The notes beneath the pieces were generated by a model. It ran no database searches. It was not told the origin of the DNA and saw only the letters and a list, made by a program, of their open reading frames with translations. A DNA stretch of 64,000 nt from Streptomyces alboniger (lineage in GTDB: Bacteria; Actinomycetota; Actinomycetes; Streptomycetales; Streptomycetaceae): the NCBI RefSeq assembly GCF_008704395.1, contig NZ_CP023695.1:1-64000 (forward strand), given 5' to 3'. The position numbers and the translations under genes are program-made. Shown piece by piece: positions 1 through 8,840 of this stretch (positions are counted from its first letter, which is position 1; the number at the start of each line of letters is the position of its first letter).

Positions 1-273
1 CCACCAACGCCCCCACTCACAGTGATGATCGGTCGGGCGGCCGCCCGCGGAGCGGCAGGCCCGCCCTGCGGCCGCCTCGCAGGTCGAGCATTCGACACGG
101 CGCATCCACGAGCGCACGAGATCCGACTCGGCATCGGAGCGGAGGTGTCGTCGCCACTCGCCGCCCCACGGGATGCTGTCCGGTCCGTGCTCCACGCCCA
201 TTGGTCCCCCTGGGTCCGGTGGTGTGTGCCCTCTTGCCTGCCGTGAAACTGACCGTACCTGCGCTGGCGTCCC

Positions 274-837
274 TCAGCGGTCGATCGGGGCAACGCCGTC
301 CAGGCCGCTCTCGGAGAGGATCTGTTGGACCGTGTCGTCCAGGGTGCTGGCCGCGTCGATGACGGTCTCCAGACCGTCGGGGAGCAGGTCCTTGTCTCGG
401 TACCAGTCGCGTAGGTGGCCCTCGTTGACGTGCGCAAGGTACTCGGCATCCGGCTTCGTCGCGTGCCGGATCACCGTCTCCTCGAAGGGCACGTGGAGGT
501 AGTAGCACCGTGTGACGCCCTGATGGGCGCGCACCAGGTCCTGGAGCATCGTGCTGTAGCGGTCGGCGGACAGAATGCCCTCCAGGACGACGTGGAAGCC
601 GTTGTCGAGGGCATAGCGGGCCGTGAGGTCGATCAGGCCGATATTGGCACCGCAAGGCCGGTCGCGTTCGCGCAGCACGATCCGGCGGAGGTTGTCCTGG
701 GCGACGATGGCGAGGTTGCGGCCGAACTTCTCGCGCAGGACGGCTGCCACGGACGACTTGCCCGAGGCGCTGTTGCCTCGGAGCACGATCAGGCGCGTGT
801 CGCTAGTCCCTACGGTGCCGTGCGCGGCCTCGGTCAC
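274..837 (-). CDS. P-loop (zeta-toxin/AAA-type) small kinase
   Basis: A 187-residue cytosolic P-loop protein. Residues about 19-30 form a Walker A loop (LRGNSASGKSS), followed by a short kinase-like fold with QDNLRR after the second strand, as in small-molecule kinases and zeta-toxin-like ATPases that phosphorylate small substrates. The substrate cannot be told from sequence. The GTG start overlaps the stop of the upstream DUF6042-like gene by 4 bp (GTGA), so the two are probably translationally coupled. Length and motif are intact, with no sign of decay. No cognate antitoxin gene is visible, so I prefer a housekeeping kinase of the AAA_33 type over a toxin. Confidence 0.75.
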   Translation of the reverse strand: MTEAAHGTVGTSDTRLIVLRGNSASGKSSVAAVLREKFGRNLAIVAQDNLRRIVLRERDRPCGANIGLIDLTARYALDNGFHVVLEGILSADRYSTMLQDLVRAHQGVTRCYYLHVPFEETVIRHATKPDAEYLAHVNEGHLRDWYRDKDLLPDGLETVIDAASTLDDTVQQILSESGLDGVAPIDR

Positions 838-1634
838 CCGCGGCTCACTTGGATTCGGTTGTCGTGGAAGTGTTCCCAGTCCATGACCAGGCGGAAGCGG
901 CGGTGGGCCTCCAGGCGCTCCGCGTCGGCCGGCTCCGCGGCGCGCTGGACACGGGCGTCGCCGGATTTCACGAGTTCCGCGAGGGCGAGCCGGACGTCGT
1001 CGACGTCCTGGCCCGTGGCTGCCGCCAGCCGGTCCAGGGAGGTGAGGGTCTCTGCCGGTTCACCCAGATCGTCGACCAGGTGGTCGATGAGGGTGTCCAG
1101 GAGCGGGCCGGTGCGCATCATCCAGCGGATTTCGTCGAGGCGCAGGGTGAGTTCGGGGTCCAGGGGCAGCAGGTCGCCGGGCAGCGGGAGCACGGCGGGC
1201 ATGGACCATCGGGTGCCGTCCGGCGTCTCTTCGCAGCGGGCCAGGCCCCACGTCAGGTAGAGCTCGGACAGATCCCGCACGGTGTTGGGTACCGGGAAGC
1301 CGGCTGTCGTCAGCATGGTGCTGAACTGCTCCCAGCGGGCCGCCTCGCATGCCTCGCGGCCCTCCGGCGCGGCCTCGTAGTCCCATTCCTCATCGGGCCA
1401 GGAGAAGGTGAGGGGACCGTCGAGGTTGCCGCCGATCATGTCCCAGCGGCCGTCGAAGATCTCTTGCAGCAGGTCGTCCAGGGAGCCGGTGAAGCCGGGC
1501 TGGCTCGCGGTCCCGATCAGCATGGTCAGCGGGAAGCCCTGGCGGGGCAGGACGTGCTCCCAGCCCGACACCCACCAGTCGTTGTGCATCGCCATGTCCT
1601 GGCGCGGCCCGGGCACAGACGCCTTCTCAGTCAT
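834..1634 (-). CDS. DUF6042-like conserved protein
   Basis: A 266-residue acidic soluble protein rich in Trp (WWVSGWEHV near the N-terminus), with no signal peptide or membrane segment. It resembles actinobacterial proteins annotated DUF6042; that name is from memory of the family and its function is unknown. ATG start at 1634. The stop overlaps the GTG of the downstream kinase by 4 bp, so the two genes form a coupled pair. The C-terminal third (LDRLAAATGQDVDDVRLAL) looks like a small winged-helix segment. Confidence 0.6.
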   Translation of the reverse strand: MTEKASVPGPRQDMAMHNDWWVSGWEHVLPRQGFPLTMLIGTASQPGFTGSLDDLLQEIFDGRWDMIGGNLDGPLTFSWPDEEWDYEAAPEGREACEAARWEQFSTMLTTAGFPVPNTVRDLSELYLTWGLARCEETPDGTRWSMPAVLPLPGDLLPLDPELTLRLDEIRWMMRTGPLLDTLIDHLVDDLGEPAETLTSLDRLAAATGQDVDDVRLALAELVKSGDARVQRAAEPADAERLEAHRRFRLVMDWEHFHDNRIQVSRG

Positions 1635-1697
1635 CCGCAGCTCTTCCTCGAGAACACCTTGATGCCCGCAGCGTACGCAGCGAGACGGGGCAGATTC

Positions 1698-2213
1698 TCA
1701 CGGACGCGCCACCCACGCCTGGTGGGCGGGAGCGACGTGCAGTCCTTCGCGCACGCGGCCGCGCAGGACGCCGACGCGGGTGCGGCCCTCCACGACCTGC
1801 AGCCCGCTGCCCGACGGGTCCAGGAAGCACCGGTCGATCAGGAGCGGCGGGCGTAGCCACGTCCCGTGCTCTTCCCAGTGCAGGCCGACTTCGCGTGGGC
1901 GGACGTCGACCCAGTACGCGGGGTTCTTGGCGTACTCCTCGATGCAGCCGTCGTCGGAGGCTCCGGTCGGCATCCCGTGGAAGTCCGCGGCCGGGATCGT
2001 CTCGAGCCGCCAGGTGATCTCGCGCAGGTCGATGCTGCCGTAGTCGGTTACGAAGTGGTCGTTGTCGCCGAAGTCGTAGAGGAACTGTTCCAGGACGTCG
2101 TCCGGCCACTGAGGCGGGGCCACGGCCGGGTCGATACGGAAGCGGTCGTAGCCGTAGCTGAGGCCGCCGGTTCGGCGGCGCTTCATCAGGGGGCTGAGGT
2201 CTTTCAGCTTCAT
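1698..2213 (-). CDS. Conserved hypothetical protein
   Basis: Reads as a 171-residue protein from the ATG at 2213, opening MKLKDLSPLMKRRR. The same frame stays open far upstream, but that part is antisense to the NACHT gene and not protein-like. The protein is soluble and rich in aromatic and acidic residues (QWPDDVLEQFLYDFGDND). I do not recognise its family. It ends 63 bp before the DUF6042-like gene on the same strand and may be first in that operon. Confidence 0.5.
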   Translation of the reverse strand: MKLKDLSPLMKRRRTGGLSYGYDRFRIDPAVAPPQWPDDVLEQFLYDFGDNDHFVTDYGSIDLREITWRLETIPAADFHGMPTGASDDGCIEEYAKNPAYWVDVRPREVGLHWEEHGTWLRPPLLIDRCFLDPSGSGLQVVEGRTRVGVLRGRVREGLHVAPAHQAWVARP

Positions 2214-2306
2214 GCCGTCAGGTGTACCGCAGACTCTGGACGACCTGGAGTTCGCGTGGGGGCCGCGCATCCGCCTCAGCCGGTGAGCAACCGGGAACCA
2301 GCAGTA

Positions 2307-2335
2307 GGGCCGGACAGGGTGATTCTGTCCGGCCC
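2307..2335 (-). terminator. Hairpin terminator after the ligase C-terminal half
   Basis: Perfect 11-bp stem GGGCCGGACAG/CTGTCCGGCCC with a 7-nt loop, extended by GCAG/CTGC outside. It lies just past the stop of the ligase C-terminal fragment. Its surroundings closely match a second hairpin at 7565-7603. Confidence 0.7.
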
Positions 2336-2347
2336 CGCTGCCGTCGG

Positions 2348-2701
2348 TCAGCGGATGCGTGTGACCGAGACGGTGGCGTGCCGGGTGGTGCCGGCCGCCA
2401 CTTCCACGACCAGGCCCTCGAGGGTGGTGTACCGCTCGCCGTCGTCGGTGTGGGCGCGCTGCCCGGGCCCGGCGGCGGCAATGAAGCGGGCGAGAGCAGC
2501 GGACAGCGGCGCGGTCAGGGCCCGCGACAGCACGCGGCGCCCGTCCGGCAGCCGTACGGCCACGCGGTGCGGGCGGGCGGCGGGCCCGACGTAGCCGACG
2601 ACGTCCGCGTCCACCGTCTCCGCGTGCCGCAGCTTGGCCCAGATCCGCCCGGCCCGGTACACGCTCGTCGCCCGCTTGGCGACCACACCCTCCAGGCCCT
2701 G
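2348..2701 (-). pseudogene. ATP-dependent DNA ligase, C-terminal half (interrupted gene)
   Basis: The translation enters at GLEGVVAKRAT and continues YRAGRIWAKLRH, the motif IV/V region of an ATP-dependent (LigD/LigC-type) DNA ligase, followed by the OB-fold tail. It has no N-terminal adenylation lysine. The missing half lies at 6625-7140 on the same strand. Joining the two at the shared CAGGG gives a continuous ligase reading ...WYEHLPAQG-LEGVVAKRAT. The gene was therefore split by the 3.9-kb insertion 2702-6624 and should give no full-length enzyme. Codon use and the downstream terminator fit a once-functional gene. Confidence 0.85.
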
Positions 2702-3185
2702 CTTGTGTCGGCAGACGCCGCGTCCCGCGCAGGTCATGTCGCTTTACGCGAGGGTCGGGCGTCCCCGTTGTGTCGCGTCGTAGCGAGACATGCTGTCCCT
2801 TTGTCCGGCACGGCTGTGTGACTGAGATCACGTCGGTGTGGGGGTGCTTCGTCGGTTGGAACGATGGGTGAAGGTATGGGTTCGGGCATAGGGGCCTTCC
2901 ATGCAGGGGGCATTCACAGGTGAGTTCAACCAGGGGCGACGATTCGAAGATCGTTTCCCGTTCGTGAGGTGATCGTTCCCCGCCATCACTGTGGCTGGGG
3001 ATGATGGTGCGTGAAACAAGGACGACTCGGGAACTCCTGACTCCCGCACGATGCGGACCGGTTCGGCCCGTTCGGCGCGGCCGGCCAGGACCCGCAGCCG
3101 CGGAGATTTCGGTGCTGCGGCGACAGAGGGCCTCCGCGCCTCTAACCTGATGCCGACGCGATGGTTCACCGAGAGGCGGTCGAGG
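2702..3185. other. Gene-free leader region upstream of the NACHT gene
   Basis: About 480 bp without a convincing gene. It forms the left end of the segment inserted into the ligase and must hold the NACHT promoter. Several short antisense frames cross it but none has protein-like composition. Confidence 0.5.
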
Positions 3186-6100
3186 GTGGAGCCTGCGGCT
3201 TTGGGGATGGCGGCGCGGGTCGCCTCGACACTGATCAAGCCGCTCGTGGCGAAGCTGTTCGTGCGGGAGGAGAGCGGCGCCGACCTCGTCAGCAAGCCGA
3301 TCCGTGTCTCCAAACTGGTCAGCTGGCGTGGCCAGAAGCGCACCCTGGACGAGCGAGACGTACGCAAGATCAGCGAGAAGCTGATCAGCCGGACCCTCGC
3401 CGCGAACCCGTACGAGCCGGCGGTGCACGACGGTGACCGGATAGCCGTGGTCGACGCGCTGACCAAGACCCTGCTCTCGCTCGGCGACCTGGAGATGGAG
3501 GACGTCCAGGCGGTCCACCTCGGGCACGTTGAGCTGGCGCGCAAGCTGTCGGCCGCGGCGGACGACTCGACGCGGAACATGAGCGCCGACGCGACGAACC
3601 TCTACCGTTCCCTGCTCGACGTCTGCTGCCTGCACATCCTGCAGTTCTTCACGCAGCGCTCGGCCTTCATCCCGGCCACGCTGATCACGCAGACCCGCAT
3701 GATCGAAGAGACCATGCGCCGCATGGAGGTGCTGACGGCGCGGCTTCCCCCGCCGCGCAGCCAGGACGCCGATTTCGAGCGGCGCTACCTGGAGCACCTC
3801 GGGCTCAGGTACGGCAAGCTCGCCATCTTCGGGCTCGACCTCAGCGCTCCCGGTCAGGCCCGATGGCCGCTCGACACAGCCTATTTGAGCCTGGAACTCT
3901 CGGCGCAGAACCGCGACGGAAGTGTCTCGGCTACCCACCGGCTCCGGGTCGAAGGGGCGCTGACCGGGAAGTACCGTGTGGTGCTGCGGGGCCCCGCTGG
4001 TTCGGGCAAGACGACATTGGCCCAGTGGCTCGCCGTCAGCGCCGCGCAGAACGACTTCGACGACGAGCTCGCCTTCCTCCGCGGCCGTGTCCCGTTCATA
4101 CTCCCGCTCCGCAGCCTGGCGCAGGAGTCCACGCTCCCCACCGCTCACAAGTTCCTCGCCATGGCCGGCAGCATGCTGGACGGCGCGGAACCAAAGGGCT
4201 GGGCCGACCGGGTCCTGCACAGCGGGCGCGGCATCGTCCTCATCGACGGCGTCGACGAGATCTCGGAGTCGAAGAGGCTGCTGACCAAGCGGTGGCTCAC
4301 GGAACTGACCGAGATCTACCCGCGCACGTTCTTCCTCGTGACCACGCGCCCCTCCGCGGTCCCGATCGGCTGGGCGGCGGACCTCGGGTTCGTCGAGTTC
4401 GACCTGCTGCCCCTCAACCAGCGCGACATCGACAAGTTCGTCAACCGCTGGCACGACGCTGCCCTGTCGACTCTCGGGGATGCCGAGGAGCGCACTGAGG
4501 TGGAGCAGTATCGGGCCGCCCTGCACGTCACGCTGCGCCGCAAGCCCGACCTGTACCAGCTCGCCACCAATCCCCTGATGTGCTCGGTGATCTGCGCTTT
4601 GCACCGTGACCGGCACTCGCAGCTGCCCGAGGGGCGCATGGACCTATACGCGGCCGCGCTGCGGATGCTTCTGGTCCGCCGCGACAAGGAGCGGGAGGTC
4701 ATCGCGCCGGAGGGCTTGCAGCTGACCGAGGAGCAGCAGGTCCAGCTCCTCCAGCGGCTCGCGTACTGGCTCATCCGCAACGGGCGCTCCGAGGCGACCC
4801 AGGCTCTGGCTGTGCGTATCATCCGGGAACGGCTGCCCTCCATGCCGCACGTCGTCCCGGTGGACGGCGCGCACCAGGTGTTCCGTCATCTGCTGCTGCG
4901 CAGCGGGCTGTTACGGGAACCCACGCCGGACACGGTCGACTTCATCCACAGGACCTTTCAGGACTACCTTGGCGCGAAGGCGGCCGTCGAGACCTCGGAC
5001 CTGGATCTGCTCGCCAAGAACGCCGGCGACGACCAGTGGGAGGACGTCATCCGCATGGCCGTCGGCCACGCTCGCGAACGCGAGCGCGCCGAACTGCTCC
5101 GCAAACTGATAACCATCGGCGACCAGCGTCCCTCCCAGCGACGCCGCTATCACCTTCTGGCCGCGGCGAGCCTGGAGAACGCCACGACGCTCGACCCGGC
5201 GGTTAGGGCAGAGGTGATCAGCCGCGCCGCTTTCCTCATCCCTCCGGCCACCCGCGAGGAGGCGGAGAACCTGGCGCGGGCGGGCGCGGTGGTCCTCGAC
5301 GTGCTCTCGGGGCCGGCCGACATGACGGAGGAGCAGGCCGTCGCGAGCGTGCGCACGATCGGGCTGATCGGGGGCCCGGCCGCCCTGCAGCGGATGCAGG
5401 CGTACAAGGACTCGCCCCAGCGCAGTGTCCGGCAGGAGGTCGTCAACGCGTGGCCGCGGTTCGACACAGTCGAGTTCACCGAGTCCATCCTGGCCAGCTG
5501 CCGCTGCGACGACATCGAGATCCCGGTGACGAACGCGGAGCAGGTGGCGTGTCTGCGCCAGCTCCCCGAGGCGCCGAACCTCTCTCTCCCCCAGCCGTCG
5601 CTGATCCACCAGCTCTCCGCCGTCCTCGACCGGGACTCCGTGGGGTCCCTCGCGCTGGGCACGGCCGACCACCGCACATCGGAGCTTCCCGCCCTCGGCG
5701 GTCTGACCGGGCTGCGGCGCCTGCACGTACGCAATCCGACGTCCACGCTGTCCCTGAAACCACTCGCCGACAGCGGCATCCGGGAACTCGTGCTCGACTG
5801 CGTGCCAGTCGGCCTGGACCTCTCCGCGCTCCAGGCCGTTCCGCTGCTGACCACGCTGAGCCTCAGCTTCGCCGACCGCATTGCCCTCCCGGAGGTCGCG
5901 CTGCCCTCGATCACGTCTCTGCGGCTCAAGGGGGTGGCGGAAACGGCAAGGTTGCCCGACTTCGCCGCCCTCTTCCCCGGCCTCACCCGGCTGCACCTGA
6001 ATCTGCACCGCAGGCCGCGCCGGGCGCCCCTCGACCTGTCCCGGGTGCGGGGCATCGACTCCGTCACCGTCCGCGTCCGGAACACGACGAAGGTCATCGG

Positions 6101-6194
6101 CCTCGACGGGCTCGACCCGGGGCAGGTGTCGGTCACCGTGGAGGGCCGCCGCACGGGCGGTCTCCTCGCATCGTTCCGCCACCAGCGCCCCTGA
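3186..6194 (+). CDS. NACHT-domain NTPase, bacterial NLR-like (candidate anti-phage protein)
   Basis: A 1002-residue STAND ATPase. An N-terminal helical region (residues 1-240, opening MEPAALGMAARV) resembles the NACHT N-terminal helical domains of actinobacteria. The NACHT core has Walker A GPAGSGKTT (269-277), Walker B IVLIDGVDEI (about 350-359) and the sensor-like TTRPSA. A winged-helix/superhelical part follows (FIHRTFQDYLGAKAA). The last 200 residues are leucine-rich and repeat-like (LRRLHV, IRELVL, LTTLSL, ITSLRL), as in NLR sensors. I chose the GTG at 3186 because GAGAGG lies 9 bp upstream; the ATG at 3207 is the alternative, and the frame is open back to 3051. Related bNACHT proteins restrict phages, but this role is inferred here. 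It is the only intact gene in the insertion. Confidence 0.85.
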   Translation: MEPAALGMAARVASTLIKPLVAKLFVREESGADLVSKPIRVSKLVSWRGQKRTLDERDVRKISEKLISRTLAANPYEPAVHDGDRIAVVDALTKTLLSLGDLEMEDVQAVHLGHVELARKLSAAADDSTRNMSADATNLYRSLLDVCCLHILQFFTQRSAFIPATLITQTRMIEETMRRMEVLTARLPPPRSQDADFERRYLEHLGLRYGKLAIFGLDLSAPGQARWPLDTAYLSLELSAQNRDGSVSATHRLRVEGALTGKYRVVLRGPAGSGKTTLAQWLAVSAAQNDFDDELAFLRGRVPFILPLRSLAQESTLPTAHKFLAMAGSMLDGAEPKGWADRVLHSGRGIVLIDGVDEISESKRLLTKRWLTELTEIYPRTFFLVTTRPSAVPIGWAADLGFVEFDLLPLNQRDIDKFVNRWHDAALSTLGDAEERTEVEQYRAALHVTLRRKPDLYQLATNPLMCSVICALHRDRHSQLPEGRMDLYAAALRMLLVRRDKEREVIAPEGLQLTEEQQVQLLQRLAYWLIRNGRSEATQALAVRIIRERLPSMPHVVPVDGAHQVFRHLLLRSGLLREPTPDTVDFIHRTFQDYLGAKAAVETSDLDLLAKNAGDDQWEDVIRMAVGHARERERAELLRKLITIGDQRPSQRRRYHLLAAASLENATTLDPAVRAEVISRAAFLIPPATREEAENLARAGAVVLDVLSGPADMTEEQAVASVRTIGLIGGPAALQRMQAYKDSPQRSVRQEVVNAWPRFDTVEFTESILASCRCDDIEIPVTNAEQVACLRQLPEAPNLSLPQPSLIHQLSAVLDRDSVGSLALGTADHRTSELPALGGLTGLRRLHVRNPTSTLSLKPLADSGIRELVLDCVPVGLDLSALQAVPLLTTLSLSFADRIALPEVALPSITSLRLKGVAETARLPDFAALFPGLTRLHLNLHRRPRRAPLDLSRVRGIDSVTVRVRNTTKVIGLDGLDPGQVSVTVEGRRTGGLLASFRHQRP

Positions 6195-6199
6195 CCCGG

Positions 6200-6514
6200 G
6201 CGGCCGCCGGAAAAGAACGCACCGCGCACACCGCAGCCAGCCCGTCCACCGGCCCGCAGGCGTGAAGGGCCCGGAAAGCCTGTGCGCGCGGTCCCGCAGG
6301 ATCCGTGCGTACGTCCCCCAGGACGACGGCGCCGGACAGTTCTCCGTGGCCGCAACCGCAGCCACTCGTTGGCCACCGCTGCCGCACGCAGCCCCCACCC
6401 GTCCTCGAACAGAAGGGCATCGTCGACAAGGCACGCCATCCCTTCGGGAATCGTCAGCATTCCCGACAGCCTCCAGGACTCCCAACCCTCACTGGAGTAG
6501 AACGCCAGCTCCAT
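6200..6514 (-). pseudogene. Frameshifted remnant of an unknown protein
   Basis: From the ATG at 6514 the minus strand encodes a protein-like stretch opening MELAFYSSEGWESWRLSG and running to about 6346 (ANEWLRLRP). Plausible protein sequence then resumes in a different frame (SSWGTYARILRDRAHRLSG), so a frameshift near 6345 is likely. It runs into the 3' end of the NACHT gene, where it is cut off. I do not recognise the family. It appears to be an old resident of the segment that was truncated. Confidence 0.35.
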
Positions 6515-6624
6515 GCCCACCGACCGTACGGACGGGACACAGCCCAGAACACCCACAAGAATGCGTTCGACGCGTCGCTCCAACAAGACGTATGAGACAC
6601 GGCAGTTGTGCGTAAACAACCCTG

Positions 6625-7140
6625 GGCGGGCAGGTGCTCGTACCAGGCGAGCGCGACGTCCGGGTCGTCGCTCGCCGGCGTCGCCTGGATTGGCGGCGGC
6701 ACCCCGTCAAGCACCTCCAGGAGCGCGGCCCTTCTCTCCGTGTACGGCCGTCGGCGCAGTTCGACGCCGTCTACTTGGAGGCAATCCCACACGACGAAGT
6801 TCGCCGGGTACTCCGCCGTAAGGGCGGCCGAGCGCCGCGCGGTGGAGTTGCCGCGAGCCTGCGCAGCCGAGAAGGACAACTGCCCGTTCACCCACACGAC
6901 CGCCTCGCCGTCCAGGACCGTCCCAGGGCGCAGCACCGCCTGGCCGGCCACGGCGAGATCCAACCACGCGGAGGTGACGGTGCAGCCCGACCGGGTGTGG
7001 CAGCGCGTGGTCTCTGCGGTGCGGTGCATCACGAGCCGGTGCCCGTCGTACTTCGGCTCGTACCACCATCCCGGGCCGCGCGGCAGAACGGTGACGGACT
7101 CGGCGAGCGCGACGGGGTACTCCACGCTCAGTGCGCCCAC
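6625..7140 (-). pseudogene. ATP-dependent DNA ligase, N-terminal half (interrupted gene)
   Basis: Starts at the GTG at 7140 and reads the adenylation domain of an ATP-dependent DNA ligase. The nucleotidyl lysine motif is YEPKYDGHR (residues about 27-35), then LDGEAVVW and FVVWDCLQVDG. The ligase sequence stops being recognisable after WYEHLPAQG at about 6625, where foreign sequence begins and the frame runs out at 6454. The remainder of the enzyme is at 2348-2701. The start overlaps the preceding 71-aa gene by 13 bp, so the two formed an operon before disruption. Confidence 0.85.
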
Positions 7141-7343
7141 ACGTCGGGGCCGCCGCCGCGCAACTCGATGAGTGAGGAGCGGACCACATCCATCTCGTCG
7201 AAGCCCTGCAGCCCGGCCTCCTGAAGGAACGCGACCACGTCCTGGACGCTGTACGCGCGCCCGGAGACCTGCCCGTCGACCCGCACGCGGCGGCCGCCCT
7301 CCTCATCGGGCGGGTCCACGACGACCGGGTGCTCACAAGCCAT
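7128..7343 (-). CDS. Small conserved protein upstream of the ligase
   Basis: A 71-residue acidic soluble protein, opening MACEHPVVVDPPDEEGG and ending RGGGPDVWAH. It overlaps the ligase start by 13 bp, so it was translated with it. Similar small proteins with a GGGPDVW tail sit next to ATP-dependent ligases in streptomycetes (from memory). It has no catalytic motif and its role is unknown. The frame is intact. Confidence 0.6.
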   Translation of the reverse strand: MACEHPVVVDPPDEEGGRRVRVDGQVSGRAYSVQDVVAFLQEAGLQGFDEMDVVRSSLIELRGGGPDVWAH

Positions 7344-7564
7344 GCGCCCAGCGTGCGGCCGCAGCGGATGCGACGCGTGTGGTGATACTCCGGTCGCGCC
7401 AAGGAGGTTGTCAGTGCCTCATGCCACCCTGGGTGGGCCCGGCGGTGCCCATCCCCGAAGACGATGCTGCCGCCGGGCACACCCCGGCTTCTTTCCTGAG
7501 CCGTCTCTTGACCGTGCTCACGCCCACTGCGATGCGAGCGTCGCCGCGCAGCTTGAGGAACCAG

Positions 7565-7603
7565 CAGCAGGGCCGAACAGGATGCTCCTGTCCGGCCCTG
7601 CTG
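7565..7603. terminator. Hairpin, near copy of the terminator at 2307-2335
   Basis: Arms of 16 nt (CAGCAGGGCCGAACAG / CTGTCCGGCCCTGCTG) with one mismatch and a 7-nt loop. The flanking bases (GAACCAGCAG before, GTCAGTCAGC after) also match the hairpin at 2307-2335, so the two are homologous copies on either side of the ligase locus. Confidence 0.55.
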
Positions 7604-7678
7604 TCGTCAGTCAGCCGAAGCCGCGCGAAGCCTCCTCCTGGGCAAGGGGCGGCAGGGGGCGGCTGATGCCAGGTCCGG

Positions 7679-7780
7679 TCAGTCGATGCGCTTCGCGGAC
7701 TTGATGTAGACCGGGTCGGCAGGGACGTCCCACATGCCGTTCTTGACGGTGGTGGGGCTGTTGACGATCTGGTCTGCGAC
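7679..7780 (-). pseudogene. C-terminal remnant, peptidyl-prolyl isomerase-like
   Basis: About 34 codons ending in TGA at 7679-7681 read EVADQIVNSPTTVKNG then DPVYIKSAKRID. This resembles the last strand and loop of cyclophilin-type isomerases. No upstream part is present; the sequence beyond 7785 belongs to another remnant on the opposite strand. The family assignment is weak. Confidence 0.3.
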
Positions 7781-7785
7781 CTCCA

Positions 7786-8395
7786 TTGGGCGAGGCACAC
7801 GGCCTCATCACCGACCCGGACGCCTCCTCCTGGCAGTGGTCCCGGGCCGCTGTGGAGGCGCTGGACGCCGACGCCATCCGGGCCGCGATGCCCTCCCCGC
7901 CGATCAGCGGCGGCGCGGCGGCCGAACGGATCGCCAACGCGCTCGGCACACCCAACCCGACCACGTACGGCGAGCGGGCGAACGTGACCGCGTTCGTGGT
8001 GCGCCGGTTCGTCGACCACGGCCTGCTGGTCGACCTGAGCGCGAACCCGGACGGGACGCTGCACCACCCCGGCCAGGTCGCGGAGGTCTGCCGCCGCGAG
8101 GACCTGGCGGCACTGGTCGCCGCCGACACCCCGCTCGGCCCCGAGCAGGCCGCCGCCCGGCTGGGGGTGCGCCGGGCCGACTTCGACCGCATGGTCCGGC
8201 CGTCTGGATCCGCGCCCCAGAGTCGATCGAGGACCGCTTCGGCACCAGCCGGGCCGGAGCCGTCGACGTCGCGCTCTACACCACCGCCTCCGTCAACGCG
8301 GTCATCCCCGCCCACCCCAAAGCCGACTGGGAGCAGCTGCGCACGGTGGAGAAAGGCCGGCGCTCGCCGCTCGCGTCACTGCGCCCGGCACCCGC
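7786..8395 (+). pseudogene. Frameshifted remnant of an unknown conserved protein
   Basis: Protein-like sequence from GEAHGLITDPDASSWQWS to RRADFDRMVR at about 8200 lies in one frame, then continues in the next frame as WIRAPESIEDRFGTSRAG to KGRRSPLASL near 8390. A frameshift near 8200 therefore breaks the gene, and the N-terminus looks truncated. The middle segment (LGPEQAAARLGVRRADFDRM) is helix-turn-helix-like. I do not recognise the family. It is followed at once by unrelated sequence, typical of this decayed region. Confidence 0.5.
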
Positions 8396-8439
8396 GCCCA
8401 CACCCGCCCAAGATCGCGGGCGCCCGTACAGCGCTGCGA

Positions 8440-8735
8440 CGGCGCTCCCCCGCCCGCCGCATCCCAGCCGTCCAGGAAGGCAGCCAGGCAGCGCTGCTCT
8501 TCCTCCCGTGCGACCTGCCAGGCGAGGACCTCACGGTCGATGTAGGGGGCGATGGCGGCGAGGACCAAGCGCTGGAGTTCGTCCGGCTCCAGCGCTTCCA
8601 CCTCCCACTGCACCGGGCGGCGGGGGTCGAAACCGTAGCGGTGGGCGAAGGCCGGCCAGCGCGGGTCGCCGTGCTTGCCCGGGTCGCGGGCAACTCGCAA
8701 GCGCGGACCTGCTCTGTGTGCTGCAGTTCCTGCTC
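8440..8735 (-). pseudogene. Decayed TOPRIM-like gene, copy 1 (C-terminal part)
   Basis: The minus strand encodes HTEQVRACELPA, then in another frame DPRWPAFAHRYGFDPRRP and VEALEPDELQRLVLAAI, ending near FLDGW. The same blocks, in the same order, recur in the pseudogene at 11178-11706, so the two are homologous copies. Only the C-terminal third survives here, with at least one frameshift. The plus-strand neighbour is an IS1182 fragment, suggesting that IS activity destroyed the rest. Confidence 0.55.
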
Positions 8736-8840
8736 GGTCAATGTCGGACCGGCAGACGGCCGAGGCGGTCCGCTGCCGCATCGACTTCAAATACGCCATG
8801 GCCATGGAGCTGGACGATCCCGGCTTCCACAGCGTGCGGC
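8715..8840 (+). pseudogene. IS1182-family transposase fragment
   Basis: LQFL followed in another frame by SDRQTAEAVRCRIDFKYAM and LDDPGFH is the conserved N-terminal region of IS1182-family transposases. Only about 40 codons remain, with a frameshift near 8738; the sequence after 8840 is unrelated. No ends can be defined. Confidence 0.6.

Larger units (their letters stand above)
2702..6624. mobile_element. 3.9-kb insertion carrying a NACHT gene inside a DNA ligase
   Basis: The two ligase halves fit back together when this segment is removed. Both junctions show CCCTG on the plus strand (2697-2701 and 6620-6624), a possible 5-bp target duplication. No transposase is inside; the cargo is the NACHT gene plus a degenerate minus-strand fragment. 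I see no convincing terminal inverted repeat: only a 7-bp TTTACGC near the left end and its complement at 6610-6616. It could be a non-autonomous or defence cargo element, or simply an old recombination event. Confidence 0.65.

Noticed and set aside
1698-4616. 972-codon open frame on the minus strand
   Set aside because: Only the last 171 codons look like protein. The rest is antisense to the NACHT gene and has the composition of a high-GC shadow frame.
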